In this document: in pieces, positions 24,063 to 32,141 of the stretch
Layout of the letters: every line of letters starts with the position of its first letter
Numbering within the stretch: position 1 is the first letter of the stretch
Assembly (NCBI GenBank): GCA_018222805.1
Contig: JAAEZQ010000029.1
Location: forward strand, 1-41,549
Length of the DNA stretch: 41,549 bases
DNA from: Vibrionaceae bacterium
GTDB lineage: Bacteria; Pseudomonadota; Gammaproteobacteria; Enterobacterales; Vibrionaceae
Direction of reading: 5' to 3'
The notes under the pieces: model-generated
Seen by the model: the letters and a program-made list of their open reading frames with translations, nothing else
Databases searched by the model: none
What the model was told of the DNA's origin: nothing
Made by a program: the position numbers and the translations under genes

Positions 24063-24110
24063 GAAAAAGCCCTATTCAAAATCCACCTAGGGAGAACTTT
24101 GAATAGGGCT
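24063..24110 (-). terminator. arfA 3' hairpin/terminator containing the stop codon
   Basis: On the minus strand a perfect 13-bp stem, AGCCCTATTCAAA with TTTGAATAGGGCT, flanks a 17-base loop and is followed by TTTTTC. The 5' arm encodes ArfA residues and the 3' arm contains the TGA stop. This is the arrangement that in E. coli makes arfA mRNA a target for RNase III and tmRNA. Confidence 0.85.
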
Positions 24111-24294
24111 CTTTGCCTCTATGCTTCATTTTCCGACTGAAGCTGCCTTTACCTTTTCTCGCTTTAACGATTCTGGTTTTAAACAACTGACTCGTAACAA
24201 CCGCTTTAAGCGCATTATCTTTAATTTTACCTCTGCCAAATTCAGTATCATGTTGAAACTCAATTGACTGAGGACTAGCTTTTAACTTTGCCAT
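24076..24294 (-). CDS. arfA: Alternative ribosome-rescue factor ArfA
   Basis: A 72-residue ArfA homologue, which recruits RF2 to ribosomes stalled on non-stop mRNA as a back-up for tmRNA. The conserved block is GRGKIKDNALKAVVTSQLF (about 20-38), followed by the basic RKGKGSFSRKMKHRGK that enters the empty mRNA channel. Relative to E. coli it has an N-terminal extension of about 13 residues. A perfect ribosome binding site (AAGGAGG) precedes the ATG. The end of the frame is folded into a strong hairpin containing the stop codon, so full-length mRNA probably makes a protein destined for tmRNA tagging whenever the hairpin is cut. Confidence 0.92.
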   Translation of the reverse strand: MAKLKASPQSIEFQHDTEFGRGKIKDNALKAVVTSQLFKTRIVKARKGKGSFSRKMKHRGKEPYSKFSLGGF

Positions 24295-24319
24295 AAATCC
24301 TCCTTAATGGTCGGGCCAG

Positions 24320-24348
24320 ATTGGACAATAATTAGAAAAATAAGTCAA
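24320..24348 (-). promoter_or_regulatory. Putative arfA promoter
   Basis: On the minus strand TTGACT and TCCAAT are separated by 17 bases, 26 bp before the arfA start codon. The -35 is good and the -10 poor. Confidence 0.35.
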
Positions 24349-24478
24349 TTTAATTGAGTAAAATAAAATTTATGCTTAAAAAATTCACAGCGACGTCATT
24401 TAATTGAAAATTACTCTAAAACTAGACGATTAAATAGTGACTGCAAACAAATATTTTCCCTTAAAGTACTAATATCTG

Positions 24479-24506
24479 TTGACTCTTATCGTATTTAACC
24501 TAGACT
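24479..24506 (+). promoter_or_regulatory. Putative cold shock gene promoter with long leader
   Basis: TTGACT, a 16-base spacer and TAGACT predict a start near 24513, giving a 5' untranslated leader of about 150 bases before the cold shock gene. Long structured leaders are typical of cold-inducible csp mRNAs. The leader shows several short complementary segments but no exact copy of the E. coli cold box that I can see. Confidence 0.45.
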
Positions 24507-24662
24507 CAAACACGGCTAGAAAGAAAGTTCTTTGTTTTCACATTTCGTTGGATGTCTTGTAACTCCGTCGTCCTGTGGTACGCAATAGCAATTTATTTTT
24601 CCACGCTATAAGCGCCGTTGAGGCGAAAGATTACACAAATTTAGATATTTAGGAAAAGAGAC

Positions 24663-24872
24663 ATGTCTAACACAGCTACTGGCACAGTTAAGTGGTTCAA
24701 CGAAACTAAAGGCTTCGGTTTCATTCAACAAGAAAACGGTCCTGACGTTTTTGCTCACTTCTCTGCAATCACTGGTGACGGCTTCCGTACTCTAGTTGAA
24801 GGCCAGAAAGTAGAATTTGTTATCTCTCAAGGTCAAAAAGGCCCTCAAGCAGAGCAAATCAAAGTACTTTAA
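24663..24872 (+). CDS. CspA-family cold shock protein
   Basis: A 69-residue single cold shock domain. RNP1 is KGFGFIQ (about 16-22) and RNP2 is DVFAHFS (about 28-34), with WFNETKGFG before them. It binds single-stranded RNA or DNA as an RNA chaperone. Codon use is that of a highly expressed gene. AGGAAAAGAG precedes the ATG. It has its own promoter and terminator, and the long leader suggests post-transcriptional temperature control. Which E. coli Csp paralogue it corresponds to cannot be settled from sequence. Confidence 0.95.
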   Translation: MSNTATGTVKWFNETKGFGFIQQENGPDVFAHFSAITGDGFRTLVEGQKVEFVISQGQKGPQAEQIKVL

Positions 24873-24893
24873 TTCTTAAAGAATTTGATACTG

Positions 24894-24922
24894 TAGCCAG
24901 CTTTTAAGCTGGCTATTTTTTT
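24894..24922 (+). terminator. Rho-independent terminator after cold shock gene
   Basis: TAGCCAGCTT pairs with AAGCTGGCTA with almost no loop, followed by seven T residues. Confidence 0.9.
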
Positions 24923-24956
24923 GCCTATAGCTAATGCATTACAAAACGATAAAAAC

Positions 24957-25502
24957 ATGGCGCTAAAACCAACCATTTATAAGTTTCGTATCGATATTTC
25001 CGATATGAATAACGATTATTATAATTCCAAAAAACTCACCATCGCTCTTCACCCCTCTGAAAAACCACAACGTATGTTGGCCCGTGTCTTAGCATATTGT
25101 CTCAATGCGACGAGCGATTTAGAGTTTACAAAAGGGCTGTCAACCATTGAAGAACCTGACCTGTGGCACATCGCAGACGATCAAAGTATCACTCACTGGA
25201 TTGAGATCGGTGAGCCCGACGCAGATCGAATCAAAAAAGCCACTCGCCTTTCAAAGCAAGTAAAAGTCTACAGTTATAACACCAAGGCTTCGGTATGGTG
25301 GGAGAAAGTGTCGGGCAAGTTTTCCATGCTTCCGGTAAGTGTAGAAAGTTTTGACTACGACTCTATTGACACAATTTGTCAGCACCTTGACCGTGGCGCA
25401 AACCTTTCTGTTATGATCACTGGTACGTCTATATTTGTTGATATTAACGATCAACACATCGAAGTAACGGTGAGGGAACTGCAAAGTCATGACGCCACTT
25501 AA
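24957..25502 (+). CDS. yaeQ: YaeQ family protein
   Basis: A 181-residue YaeQ protein, a conserved gammaproteobacterial family with a restriction-endonuclease-like fold. It starts MALKPTIYKFRIDISDMN, the family signature. The family fold residues are in RVLAYCLN, DLEFTKGLS, EPDLWHI and WIEIGEPD. YaeQ has been proposed as an RfaH-like suppressor and also as a PD-(D/E)XK nuclease relative, but its role is not known. The start at the ATG follows family length; an upstream TTG would add 12 unlikely residues. The ribosome binding site is weak. It overlaps the next gene by 14 bp. Confidence 0.93.
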   Translation: MALKPTIYKFRIDISDMNNDYYNSKKLTIALHPSEKPQRMLARVLAYCLNATSDLEFTKGLSTIEEPDLWHIADDQSITHWIEIGEPDADRIKKATRLSKQVKVYSYNTKASVWWEKVSGKFSMLPVSVESFDYDSIDTICQHLDRGANLSVMITGTSIFVDINDQHIEVTVRELQSHDAT

Positions 25503-26031
25503 CACACTGTTTCAAGAGATGGGATTCGAAACGATTCCCTTTGTAAGTGAACATAAGACGGCAAAGAAACGTTGGCTGGACGAACAAAGCGCACTGTTCG
25601 CTAGAGTGTGTGAGAATAAGCCATCAACAGCCCCGGCACTTCATTTGCTGGGCTTACTGACTAAATCTCACATTGAAGCCAGTGCGATCTATGAACAAAA
25701 CGCGCACGCTAGCCAACAAATGCAGATAGCGATCAGTGAGTCTGTGGGTGATAAACACGCCAGCAAGTTCACCAATCAATCTGCTGAAGACCTGATTCTC
25801 ATTACCCACCTTTGGCTTTATACGCAAGGGTATCTAAATATGGATTTCAGCCTGGCTCACGATCATGCAGAGCAAACTCAGAACAAGCTCCACCATGAAC
25901 TGGTAATACAACGTATTGATGTAGATGCGTTTAGGACCGAGTTGATGCGTAGCTTTTATTTGGGACGAGAAGCAAATCCAGCCAAAAGCGGCGGCTTTTT
26001 AGGTTGGCTCAAACGACTATTTTCCATATAA
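25489..26031 (+). CDS. Hypothetical protein coupled to yaeQ
   Basis: A 180-residue soluble, largely helical protein I do not recognise. Visible segments are FETIPFVSEHKTAKKRWLDE near the N-terminus, a helical middle rich in Q, H and A, HLWLYTQGYLNMDF, and a C-terminal amphipathic tail SGGFLGWLKRLFSI that may bind membrane. There is no signal peptide. The start codon lies within yaeQ, 14 bp before its stop, with GGGAACTGC upstream, so the two are translationally coupled and may act together. Confidence 0.75.
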   Translation: MTPLNTLFQEMGFETIPFVSEHKTAKKRWLDEQSALFARVCENKPSTAPALHLLGLLTKSHIEASAIYEQNAHASQQMQIAISESVGDKHASKFTNQSAEDLILITHLWLYTQGYLNMDFSLAHDHAEQTQNKLHHELVIQRIDVDAFRTELMRSFYLGREANPAKSGGFLGWLKRLFSI

Positions 26032-26142
26032 AAAGCATGGTTTTATCTACCGTAAACAACTGATAGACTGCGTCTCCGGTGCGACACTTGTCGTAATTGT
26101 ATTCGTAAAGGATATTCCTCCTTTGAACATCAGGGACTCATT

Positions 26143-26502
26143 ATGAAGTTTATTCGTTGGTTTTTGGGAAAAATCATATTATTGCTTAACGCTGTTTTTT
26201 CACCTCGTGGAATCAAGCGCGATGCTAATGAACAAATGAGCGTTGACAACAAAGCGAAGCAATATGCGCTTTATCAGTTTGAAGCTTGTCCTTTCTGCGT
26301 AAAAGTTCGTCGTGCAATGAAACGACAATCGGTAAACATCGAATTACGTGATGCGAAGAATGACCCTGCTCATCGCCAAGAACTTGAACAAGGTGGTGGT
26401 AGAATTAAGGTTCCTTGTCTTCGAATCGAAAAAGATGGTGAGACCCAGTGGCTCTACGAGTCGTCAGACATCGTCGCATATATTGAAAAAGAATTTGCCT
26501 AG
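26143..26502 (+). CDS. Membrane-anchored glutaredoxin-like protein
   Basis: A 119-residue protein with an N-terminal hydrophobic anchor (about 5-20), a short basic linker, and a thioredoxin-fold domain of glutaredoxin/GST-N type. The redox motif C-P-F-C is at 49-52, the cis-proline segment is KVPCL near 89, and ESSDIVAYIEKEF forms the C-terminal glutathione-binding helix. The anchor has positive residues at both ends, so which side the domain faces is unclear; a cytoplasmic location is the default for glutathione-dependent enzymes. Monocistronic with its own terminator; CATCAGGGACTC before the ATG gives the ribosome binding site. Confidence 0.85.
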   Translation: MKFIRWFLGKIILLLNAVFSPRGIKRDANEQMSVDNKAKQYALYQFEACPFCVKVRRAMKRQSVNIELRDAKNDPAHRQELEQGGGRIKVPCLRIEKDGETQWLYESSDIVAYIEKEFA

Positions 26503-26528
26503 TTCCCCCTAAGAACATTGGCGGATGT

Positions 26529-26559
26529 AAAAGAGGCACCTGTTTGGTGCCTCTTTTCT
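26529..26559. terminator. Bidirectional terminator
   Basis: AAAAGAGGCACC pairs with GGTGCCTCTTTT over a 5-base loop. It lies between the convergent glutaredoxin and OmpA-like genes. Confidence 0.92.
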
Positions 26560-26589
26560 TATGTATCCTGAAAGTTGCTACGATTGGTA

Positions 26590-27213
26590 TTAATCGCTGA
26601 CGATCAGCATCAGTTCCACACGTCGATTACATGCTTTACCACTGTCGGTAGCATTACTACACTGGGGAGCGTGCTCACCAAACCCACGCGAGAAAACGCG
26701 CTGGCGAGGAATACTGGTTGCCAACAATTGCTTTTCAACTTCGCGAGCTCTTCGTTCCGATAATGTGTCGTTAAAGCTTGCCGCTCCGGTGCTGTCCGCA
26801 TGCCCATCGATGACCACGTCAACATCAGTGCGTCCTGCCAGATAGTGTCCTAGACTGTTCAACCAGCCTTGGTATTGAGTGGATAATTGCGCAGAACCAG
26901 TCTGAAAGTGAACTTGATCTTTTAAGCGTACCATCAAGTGTCCTCCACTGATGGTTTCATGGGCAATATTGTGCCGATCTAAAAACATTTCCAGTGAGGT
27001 CTTGGAGTATGATTCGTCCACAGCGGTGTTCGTAGTCGGCTGAGCAGGAATGTTCATGACACTCGATGAATTACCATACCCCCATTCTGGGTGTCTTAGC
27101 TCTGTGCTCGTCTTAGGGGCTGTATCTAACATGTTCCTACCAGGCACCATGTCTTGACTGATGGTGCCGCACCCTCCAAGCAAGCTACAAACAATTAAAA
27201 ACCACTGCTTCAT
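26590..27213 (-). CDS. OmpA-like lipoprotein
   Basis: A 207-residue lipoprotein with lipobox LLGGC (Cys15) followed by glycine at +2, which predicts sorting to the outer membrane. The C-terminal half (about 90-205) is an OmpA-type peptidoglycan-binding domain: FQTGSAQLS, VVIDGHADSTG with the diaminopimelate-contacting Asp, then LSERRAREVEKQLL and CNRRVELMLI. The middle is low complexity and probably a linker. Such proteins tie the outer membrane to the wall; this one is shorter than Pal-YiaD relatives only in its linker. Divergent from the DsbA-like gene. Confidence 0.9.
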   Translation of the reverse strand: MKQWFLIVCSLLGGCGTISQDMVPGRNMLDTAPKTSTELRHPEWGYGNSSSVMNIPAQPTTNTAVDESYSKTSLEMFLDRHNIAHETISGGHLMVRLKDQVHFQTGSAQLSTQYQGWLNSLGHYLAGRTDVDVVIDGHADSTGAASFNDTLSERRAREVEKQLLATSIPRQRVFSRGFGEHAPQCSNATDSGKACNRRVELMLIVSD

Positions 27214-27416
27214 ACCGTTCCCAACTTAGAAAAACTGTTACTTACTGTGTCGACTCAATGCGCGTTGTCTTTAGCACTTTCATCAGTTCAAAATCGAGCT
27301 TAACGCCAAATGACATTAAAACATCGAACTAAATGCACTGTTCGTGCCAGCCATATGATGCTTTTACAGCGATATTGATATCTATTTGGGCATTATCATC
27401 TCACTTTAGTGTAACA

Positions 27417-27454
27417 ATCGGTTTTAATGGTTTTAGTCATCATCGTTAACCGAT
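27417..27454. repeat. 7-bp inverted repeat before dsbA-like gene
   Basis: ATCGGTT and AACCGAT flank 24 bases in the 274-bp gap between divergent OmpA-like and DsbA-like genes, 33 bp before the latter's ATG. It may be a half-site pair or chance. Confidence 0.3.
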
Positions 27455-27487
27455 AAACTAGCGAAAATTTCTCAATCGAGCGTTAAT

Positions 27488-28120
27488 ATGTTCAAAAACA
27501 TTTTGAAAGGCTTTGCTTTTTTTGCCGCGGTGACGGCACTCTCAGCATGTGACAACGGCAATACACAGCCGCTACAAGGCAAACAATATGAAGTGTTGCC
27601 AGTCTCCCTTCAGGAGTACCAACTAGCACCTGTAACTGAGGCTTTCTCCTTGACCTGCGGTCACTGTCGCTCGATGGAAGAGTTTGTCCCTCAACTGGAA
27701 TCTCTGACTCAGCAAGCCGTTGAAAAGGTGCATGTTACGTTTAACGACAGTGCCCAGATCAGCGCTATCATTTTCTATACAGCGGTGATGCAGCTAGAAG
27801 CGACACCAGATAAAGCATTTATGGCTGACCTTTTCGCAGCCGTTCAAATGCCGTCTGAAGCAACAGCAGATGAACGTCAAGCAGCAGTAGAAAAGGCGTT
27901 TGAGTCTCGTAACCTGATTAGTCCTTATCACCTTGACGAAGCACAGCAAAAGCAGCTGTTCGAATACATCAACAAGGCTGATGAAATCACAACGCGTGGT
28001 CAGATCAACTCAGTACCAACCTTTATCGTCAATGGTAAATATCAGGTGATTAGCAGCGGTCATGACAGCATTGAAGCCATGTCTGAAACGATTAACTACT
28101 TACTAAAACAACCTAAATAG
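27488..28120 (+). CDS. DsbA-like thiol-disulfide lipoprotein
   Basis: A 210-residue thioredoxin-fold protein with active site C57-G-H-C60, as in many DsbA and DsbL proteins, and cis-proline in SVPTF. The N-terminus carries a lipobox LSAC (Cys21) with aspartate at +2, the inner-membrane retention signal in E. coli, so it is probably a lipoprotein on the periplasmic face of the inner membrane. This differs from the usual soluble DsbA. It lies 13 bp before an anchored FKBP isomerase gene, which suggests a small periplasmic folding operon. Confidence 0.88.
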   Translation: MFKNILKGFAFFAAVTALSACDNGNTQPLQGKQYEVLPVSLQEYQLAPVTEAFSLTCGHCRSMEEFVPQLESLTQQAVEKVHVTFNDSAQISAIIFYTAVMQLEATPDKAFMADLFAAVQMPSEATADERQAAVEKAFESRNLISPYHLDEAQQKQLFEYINKADEITTRGQINSVPTFIVNGKYQVISSGHDSIEAMSETINYLLKQPK

Positions 28121-28133
28121 ACAAGGAGCCAAC

Positions 28134-28607
28134 GTGTCTAAATTTTTGTTTCCTCTTATTATTTTTATTCTGGCGGCATTTTTCATTTACCGCACTTGGA
28201 CAAACCATAAAGTGGCGGATGAAAACTTTGCCAAGGGACAAGCGTTCCTGCTAGAAAATGCCAAGAAAGAAGGCGTCATCACCACTGAAAGCGGCCTGCA
28301 ATATATAGTGCTGGAGAAAGGCACGGGTGATGTTCACCCAACGGCAACTAGCAAAGTAAAAGTGCATTACCATGGCACACTCATCGATGGAACGGTATTC
28401 GACAGTTCAGTAAATCGTGGTGAGCCAATCTCATTCGGTCTGAACCAAGTGATTAAAGGCTGGCAAGAGGGTGTTCAGTACATGGTAGAAGGTGAGAAAA
28501 TTCGCCTGTTCGTTCCAAGCACACTCGGTTACGGCAAAAGTGGTACAGGCCCAATTCCACCAGCAAGTACGTTGATTTTTGATATTGAGTTGCTAGAAAT
28601 TCAATAA
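28134..28607 (+). CDS. Membrane-anchored FKBP-type peptidyl-prolyl isomerase
   Basis: A 157-residue FKBP isomerase with an N-terminal membrane helix (about 4-20) and a short linker before the FKBP domain (about 50-157). The core motifs VKVHYHGTLIDGTVFDSS, VIKGWQEGVQ and GYGKSGTGPIPPASTLIFD are complete, so proline isomerase activity is expected on the periplasmic side. It starts at GTG with AAGGAG seven bases upstream, and follows the DsbA-like gene by 13 bp in the same transcript. Unlike FkpA or FklB it lacks the N-terminal dimerisation domain. Confidence 0.92.
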   Translation: MSKFLFPLIIFILAAFFIYRTWTNHKVADENFAKGQAFLLENAKKEGVITTESGLQYIVLEKGTGDVHPTATSKVKVHYHGTLIDGTVFDSSVNRGEPISFGLNQVIKGWQEGVQYMVEGEKIRLFVPSTLGYGKSGTGPIPPASTLIFDIELLEIQ

Positions 28608-28617
28608 TTAAACATTC

Positions 28618-28648
28618 AAACGCCGGATTACTACAATCCGGCGTTTTT
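28618..28648. terminator. Terminator between FKBP gene and ctaB
   Basis: AAACGCCGGAT pairs with ATCCGGCGTTT (11 bp) over a 7-base loop, with TTTTT on the plus strand. It ends the FKBP transcript and probably the long cox operon on the other strand. Confidence 0.9.
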
Positions 28649-28662
28649 CTATTCAAAAAGGT

Positions 28663-29571
28663 TCAAACCATTGAGAAATCGATATTGTGATCAGCGAGTA
28701 AAGCAATAAACAACACCAACAAGTGGTAGATGGAAAACTTAAAGGTTTCTATCGCACTCCTTTCTTCCGGCGCAAACTTCAGTTTCCAAGCGTGGTAAAT
28801 AAAGCCAGCGTTAAGAAGAAGTGAGGTAAAAAGATAAATAAAGCCAACCATACCGACCAAAACTGGCATCACACAAACCAAAGTAAGAAGTACGGAATAC
28901 AACAGAATAGAGGTTTTGGTGTATTCGATACCATGTGTAACCGGAAGCATTGGAATATCTACCTTCCTATACTCTTCCACTCTGTGAATCGCGAGAGCCC
29001 AAAAATGGGGTGGCGTCCAGATGAAGATGATCATTACCAAAAGCCAGGCATTGCCGTGTAATTCTCCAGTTACCGCAGTCCATCCTAACAGCGGCGGCAT
29101 CGCACCAGCTATCCCCGCTATCACAATATTTTGTGGCGTAGCCCGCTTTAGGTACATAGTGTAAACAACCGCATACCCAAGCAAACTCAATAATGTCATC
29201 CATGCGGTCAGCGGGTTTACCCAAGCGTACAGCATGACAAACCCAGCCACCCCTAAGCCAACCGCGAATATCACCACAGACAGCGGGTTGGTGTCACCAG
29301 AGGGCAACGGACGTTTGTGAGTACGTGCCATTCGAGCGTCTATATTACGGTCGATCAGGTGATTAAATGCCGCAGCAGAACCTGCCATCAAACCTATTCC
29401 AGCGAGCCCTATCGCAGCTTTTAGCCAGGGGAACACAGCCACGGGAGCTAGGCTCATACCAACGACGGCGGTCACCAGCATAAGTGCCACCACTTTCGGC
29501 TTGGTGAGTTTTAGGTAAGTAGAACCGATTCGCTTTTGTCCCTCTAAAGACAACGCAATTTCTTTATTCAT
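28663..29571 (-). CDS. ctaB: Protoheme IX farnesyltransferase (heme O synthase)
   Basis: A 302-residue UbiA-type prenyltransferase with about nine helices that adds a farnesyl group to heme B to make heme O. The first aspartate-rich motif is [12 protein letters not shown] (about 70-81) followed by [10 protein letters not shown], and the second is in [22 protein letters not shown] is also characteristic. It is the last gene of the oxidase operon and overlaps ctaA by 8 bp, so heme O is made beside the enzyme that converts it to heme A. Confidence 0.95.
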   Translation of the reverse strand: MNKEIALSLEGQKRIGSTYLKLTKPKVVALMLVTAVVGMSLAPVAVFPWLKAAIGLAGIGLMAGSAAAFNHLIDRNIDARMARTHKRPLPSGDTNPLSVVIFAVGLGVAGFVMLYAWVNPLTAWMTLLSLLGYAVVYTMYLKRATPQNIVIAGIAGAMPPLLGWTAVTGELHGNAWLLVMIIFIWTPPHFWALAIHRVEEYRKVDIPMLPVTHGIEYTKTSILLYSVLLTLVCVMPVLVGMVGFIYLFTSLLLNAGFIYHAWKLKFAPEERSAIETFKFSIYHLLVLFIALLADHNIDFSMV

Positions 29572-30583
29572 AGCGAACTCCTTTCGCTTGATGACTCCAC
29601 TGAGTTTTTCCCTGCCACAAGTAAAACTGACTCACACAAATCAGGCTCAACATAATCGCAGCGCCTAGTGTATGGGCCACTGCGACGTAGATAGGTAACT
29701 GAAACACAACATTACTTACACCGAGCATGATTTGACAGATGAGCGCAAGTCCAATCCACATTCCAAGGTTTCGCGAGTGATGAGACTCTTGTTTAACCAA
29801 CAACACACAATAAGTAGCGACCACCAACGCAGTAACTATGGCTCCAATTCGATGGCTCACGTGTATGGTCATTCGGGCCGGATATTCTAAAACACCAAAC
29901 TCGTAATTTTCGAATCCGGCTTGCCACAGTGAAAACGCTTCTTTCCAAGATAGGTAACTCATCCAATCGCCTTCACAAATGGGCAATGTTGTACACATCA
30001 ACGCGGCATAGTTTGAAGAAGTCCAGCCGCCAAGCAGCACCTGTAACAGCACCACCGCAAAGGCGACCATTGAGAAGATACGTACTGTGTTGTTAGACGG
30101 TGAAAAATAGAGATTCCCTCTCGCTTTGAGTTGGCAATAAAATACCGCTTGTAATACCAGCAAGATGAAACCGCCAAGTAGATGAAGCATAACCACTACA
30201 GGCATCAGTTTGAGAGTGACGGTCCACATCCCTAACAACGCCTGCCCTACCACCAACAGGCAGAGCATAAAAGGTATGGAAGCGTTAACCCGCTCTGAAC
30301 GTGATGCAATAACAGCCATAACAAGAATCACAATCCCAAGCGTCCCGGCGAAATAACGATGGATCATCTCCAGCCACGCTTTTTCATGTTCAACTGCACG
30401 CTCAGGAAAGTTCAGGTTGGCTCTTGCGACATCGTCTTCGTGATGGGGAACGGACAAATGACCATAGCAACCCGGCCAGTCAGGACAACCTAGACCCGCA
30501 TCGGACAAACGTGTATACGCACCGAGCATGATCACTACCAATGTAAGACATAAGCTTATTCTCACTAGTCGAATTAATGTCAT
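29564..30583 (-). CDS. ctaA: Heme A synthase CtaA (Cox15)
   Basis: A 339-residue, eight-helix membrane enzyme that oxidises the heme O methyl group to the formyl of heme A. The N-terminal [20 protein letters not shown] is the family signature, heme-ligand histidines lie in [24 protein letters not shown] and VAHTLGAA, and a cysteine pair sits in [12 protein letters not shown]. The gene starts 8 bp after the Sco-like gene and overlaps ctaB by 8 bp. It confirms that the oxidase here uses heme A. Confidence 0.95.
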   Translation of the reverse strand: MTLIRLVRISLCLTLVVIMLGAYTRLSDAGLGCPDWPGCYGHLSVPHHEDDVARANLNFPERAVEHEKAWLEMIHRYFAGTLGIVILVMAVIASRSERVNASIPFMLCLLVVGQALLGMWTVTLKLMPVVVMLHLLGGFILLVLQAVFYCQLKARGNLYFSPSNNTVRIFSMVAFAVVLLQVLLGGWTSSNYAALMCTTLPICEGDWMSYLSWKEAFSLWQAGFENYEFGVLEYPARMTIHVSHRIGAIVTALVVATYCVLLVKQESHHSRNLGMWIGLALICQIMLGVSNVVFQLPIYVAVAHTLGAAIMLSLICVSQFYLWQGKTQWSHQAKGVRYE

Positions 30584-30591
30584 GGTTCCCC

Positions 30592-31128
30592 CTATCCCAC
30601 TCGGGATAATTTAAGCAGTTTGCGTAAATCAGCCAGCATATCCTTGCTGAGCTCGACCAAATCTTCGTTTGGCTTTGGTGTGTAAGACATAACTAACTGC
30701 CCCAACGGGTCAACGATGACCACTTGTCCCTGTGCCACTAATTCCGCTACTAACGCGTTAATCGCCATCTTCTCCATTGATGCCTCTACCGAGTCTGACG
30801 ATTCCGATGTCCACAACACTGGTACTACGCGATCTTGGTATTTACCTAAGGCGATGTGACTTTGTTTAAGCAGATGCAACTGTTGTTGGCACTGCTGCTC
30901 ACAACGATTGGGAACCACATACGCCAACTGCCACCCGTGTACCGTTTGCGGGGCTACTTGCCCTAATTGCTCTAACGTAGTGTAAGGCTCAATCAGCTTA
31001 CCTCGGTTAGTCACGCCACTCTGATACCAGCCCTGACTCAAAATCAACTTAGCAATTAAAGCCGGGAGGGCGAACAAACACACTAATGAGATCAGAACTA
31101 AACGCCCTCTTGTTACTTTCGAAGTCAT
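30592..31128 (-). CDS. Sco-like cytochrome oxidase assembly protein
   Basis: A 178-residue protein with one N-terminal helix (about 9-29) and a periplasmic thioredoxin-like domain. C76-x3-C80 in NRCEQQCQQQL matches the copper/thiol motif of Sco proteins, but the rest of the domain is divergent and the conserved downstream Sco histidine was not identified. Given its place between surf1 and ctaA it probably supplies copper or reduces the CuA-site cysteines of subunit II. It overlaps surf1 by 4 bp (ATGA). It is often annotated only as cytochrome oxidase assembly transmembrane protein. Confidence 0.8.
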   Translation of the reverse strand: MTSKVTRGRLVLISLVCLFALPALIAKLILSQGWYQSGVTNRGKLIEPYTTLEQLGQVAPQTVHGWQLAYVVPNRCEQQCQQQLHLLKQSHIALGKYQDRVVPVLWTSESSDSVEASMEKMAINALVAELVAQGQVVIVDPLGQLVMSYTPKPNEDLVELSKDMLADLRKLLKLSRVG

Positions 31129-31892
31129 TTTTCACCTCCATGTGATGAGACCGCTCTTAACCAACGAATAAAAACCACAACGGTTAGTAAAAGAAACACG
31201 CCAGCCATAACAAACCACTGAACGGAATAACCAAAATGTTTAGCACTTGTCAGTGGTAATGGGTTCCATGGAAATTCGTAAGGCCAGTTCTCTAGATTGT
31301 CAGGCTGTAAAACCGCAGGCATTAATTCGATATTTAACATCTCATTCAGCTGAGAAATATTTAGGTTTTGTACTCGAATGGACTCACCCAGCTCAGGCAT
31401 CAACTCGGAACTCAATGGGTTCATTGATTTGCGGTATAAACGTCCTGTTACCACAGCAGGCGCGTCTAACTCTTTAACAATAGGCAACTCAGAACGGGAG
31501 CGTTCTCCCTCTACAAAACCAAGTTCCATGAGTGCTAATATGTTCTGCTGCTGACTAACGGATACGACCTGATAAGCGAGATAACCCACTTTTCCGTTGT
31601 AGGTTTGGTTGTCCAATAAAATTACAGGTAAAGGCTCTGGGGCGATTTGTGCTTCAACCTTTACGCCAATGACGCTTTCTTCGCGCCAGTCATTGTTATC
31701 AAGTACCGCATGCATTTGCTTATGAGGTAAATCAGCTCTAGTGAGGATCGTCTGCTCAAGTGCTTGTTTCTCCTCACCTCTCTCTAATTGCCAAAAGCCC
31801 AGTTTGACCAACAGAGAAAACACAGCCACAGTTAAACAAACTGCAGCCCAAAACCGCTTCGATAAAAGTAGCGTTAAAACCGGAGGTTCCAT
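31125..31892 (-). CDS. SURF1 family oxidase assembly protein
   Basis: A 255-residue SURF1 protein with helices at both ends (about 11-31 and 222-242) enclosing a periplasmic domain; it helps insert heme A into subunit I. Family segments are GFWQLERGEEK, VLLDNQTYNGKVGYLAYQVV and NWPYEFPWNPLPLTSAKHFGYSVQWF. The start is uncertain: the ATG whose CATG overlaps the divergent DUF2909 start gives the standard family length, but its GGTGG is close to the ATG. Longer frames reach 32021. It continues the cox operon after the opposite-strand DUF2909 gene. Confidence 0.88.
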   Translation of the reverse strand: MEPPVLTLLLSKRFWAAVCLTVAVFSLLVKLGFWQLERGEEKQALEQTILTRADLPHKQMHAVLDNNDWREESVIGVKVEAQIAPEPLPVILLDNQTYNGKVGYLAYQVVSVSQQQNILALMELGFVEGERSRSELPIVKELDAPAVVTGRLYRKSMNPLSSELMPELGESIRVQNLNISQLNEMLNIELMPAVLQPDNLENWPYEFPWNPLPLTSAKHFGYSVQWFVMAGVFLLLTVVVFIRWLRAVSSHGGEK

Positions 31893-32127
31893 GTCCACCG
31901 TATTCTTGTTCAAATTGACGCTCATCCTTTTGCTACTTTTCATTATATTCAACCTCGCCAAAGCGCTTATCGAAATGGTTCGTGAAGACCCGGACAATGC
32001 CGATCGTAACCATAAACCCATGAGCCACTATTTAGGTCGACGTGTCATGTTTTCCGCTTTAGTCGTCATCCTGCTACTTATCGCCCTCACTTCTGGATGG
32101 ATTGACCCGAACCCTCGTCCTTACTAA
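31891..32127 (+). CDS. DUF2909 twin-transmembrane protein, antisense in cox operon
   Basis: A 78-residue protein with two membrane helices (about 5-27 and 49-68) joined by a polar loop REDPDNADRNHKPMSHYLGRR. This is the DUF2909/twin transmembrane family commonly found with cytochrome c oxidase genes. It is on the strand opposite to the cox operon, between subunit III and surf1. GGAGG five bases before the ATG, inside surf1, makes the start convincing, and the ATG shares two bases with the surf1 start. Its 3' end is 14 bp from the subunit III stop with no terminator between. Probably an oxidase assembly or stability factor. Confidence 0.85.
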   Translation: MSTVFLFKLTLILLLLFIIFNLAKALIEMVREDPDNADRNHKPMSHYLGRRVMFSALVVILLLIALTSGWIDPNPRPY

Positions 32128-32141
32128 TGGCTGAGTATGGA

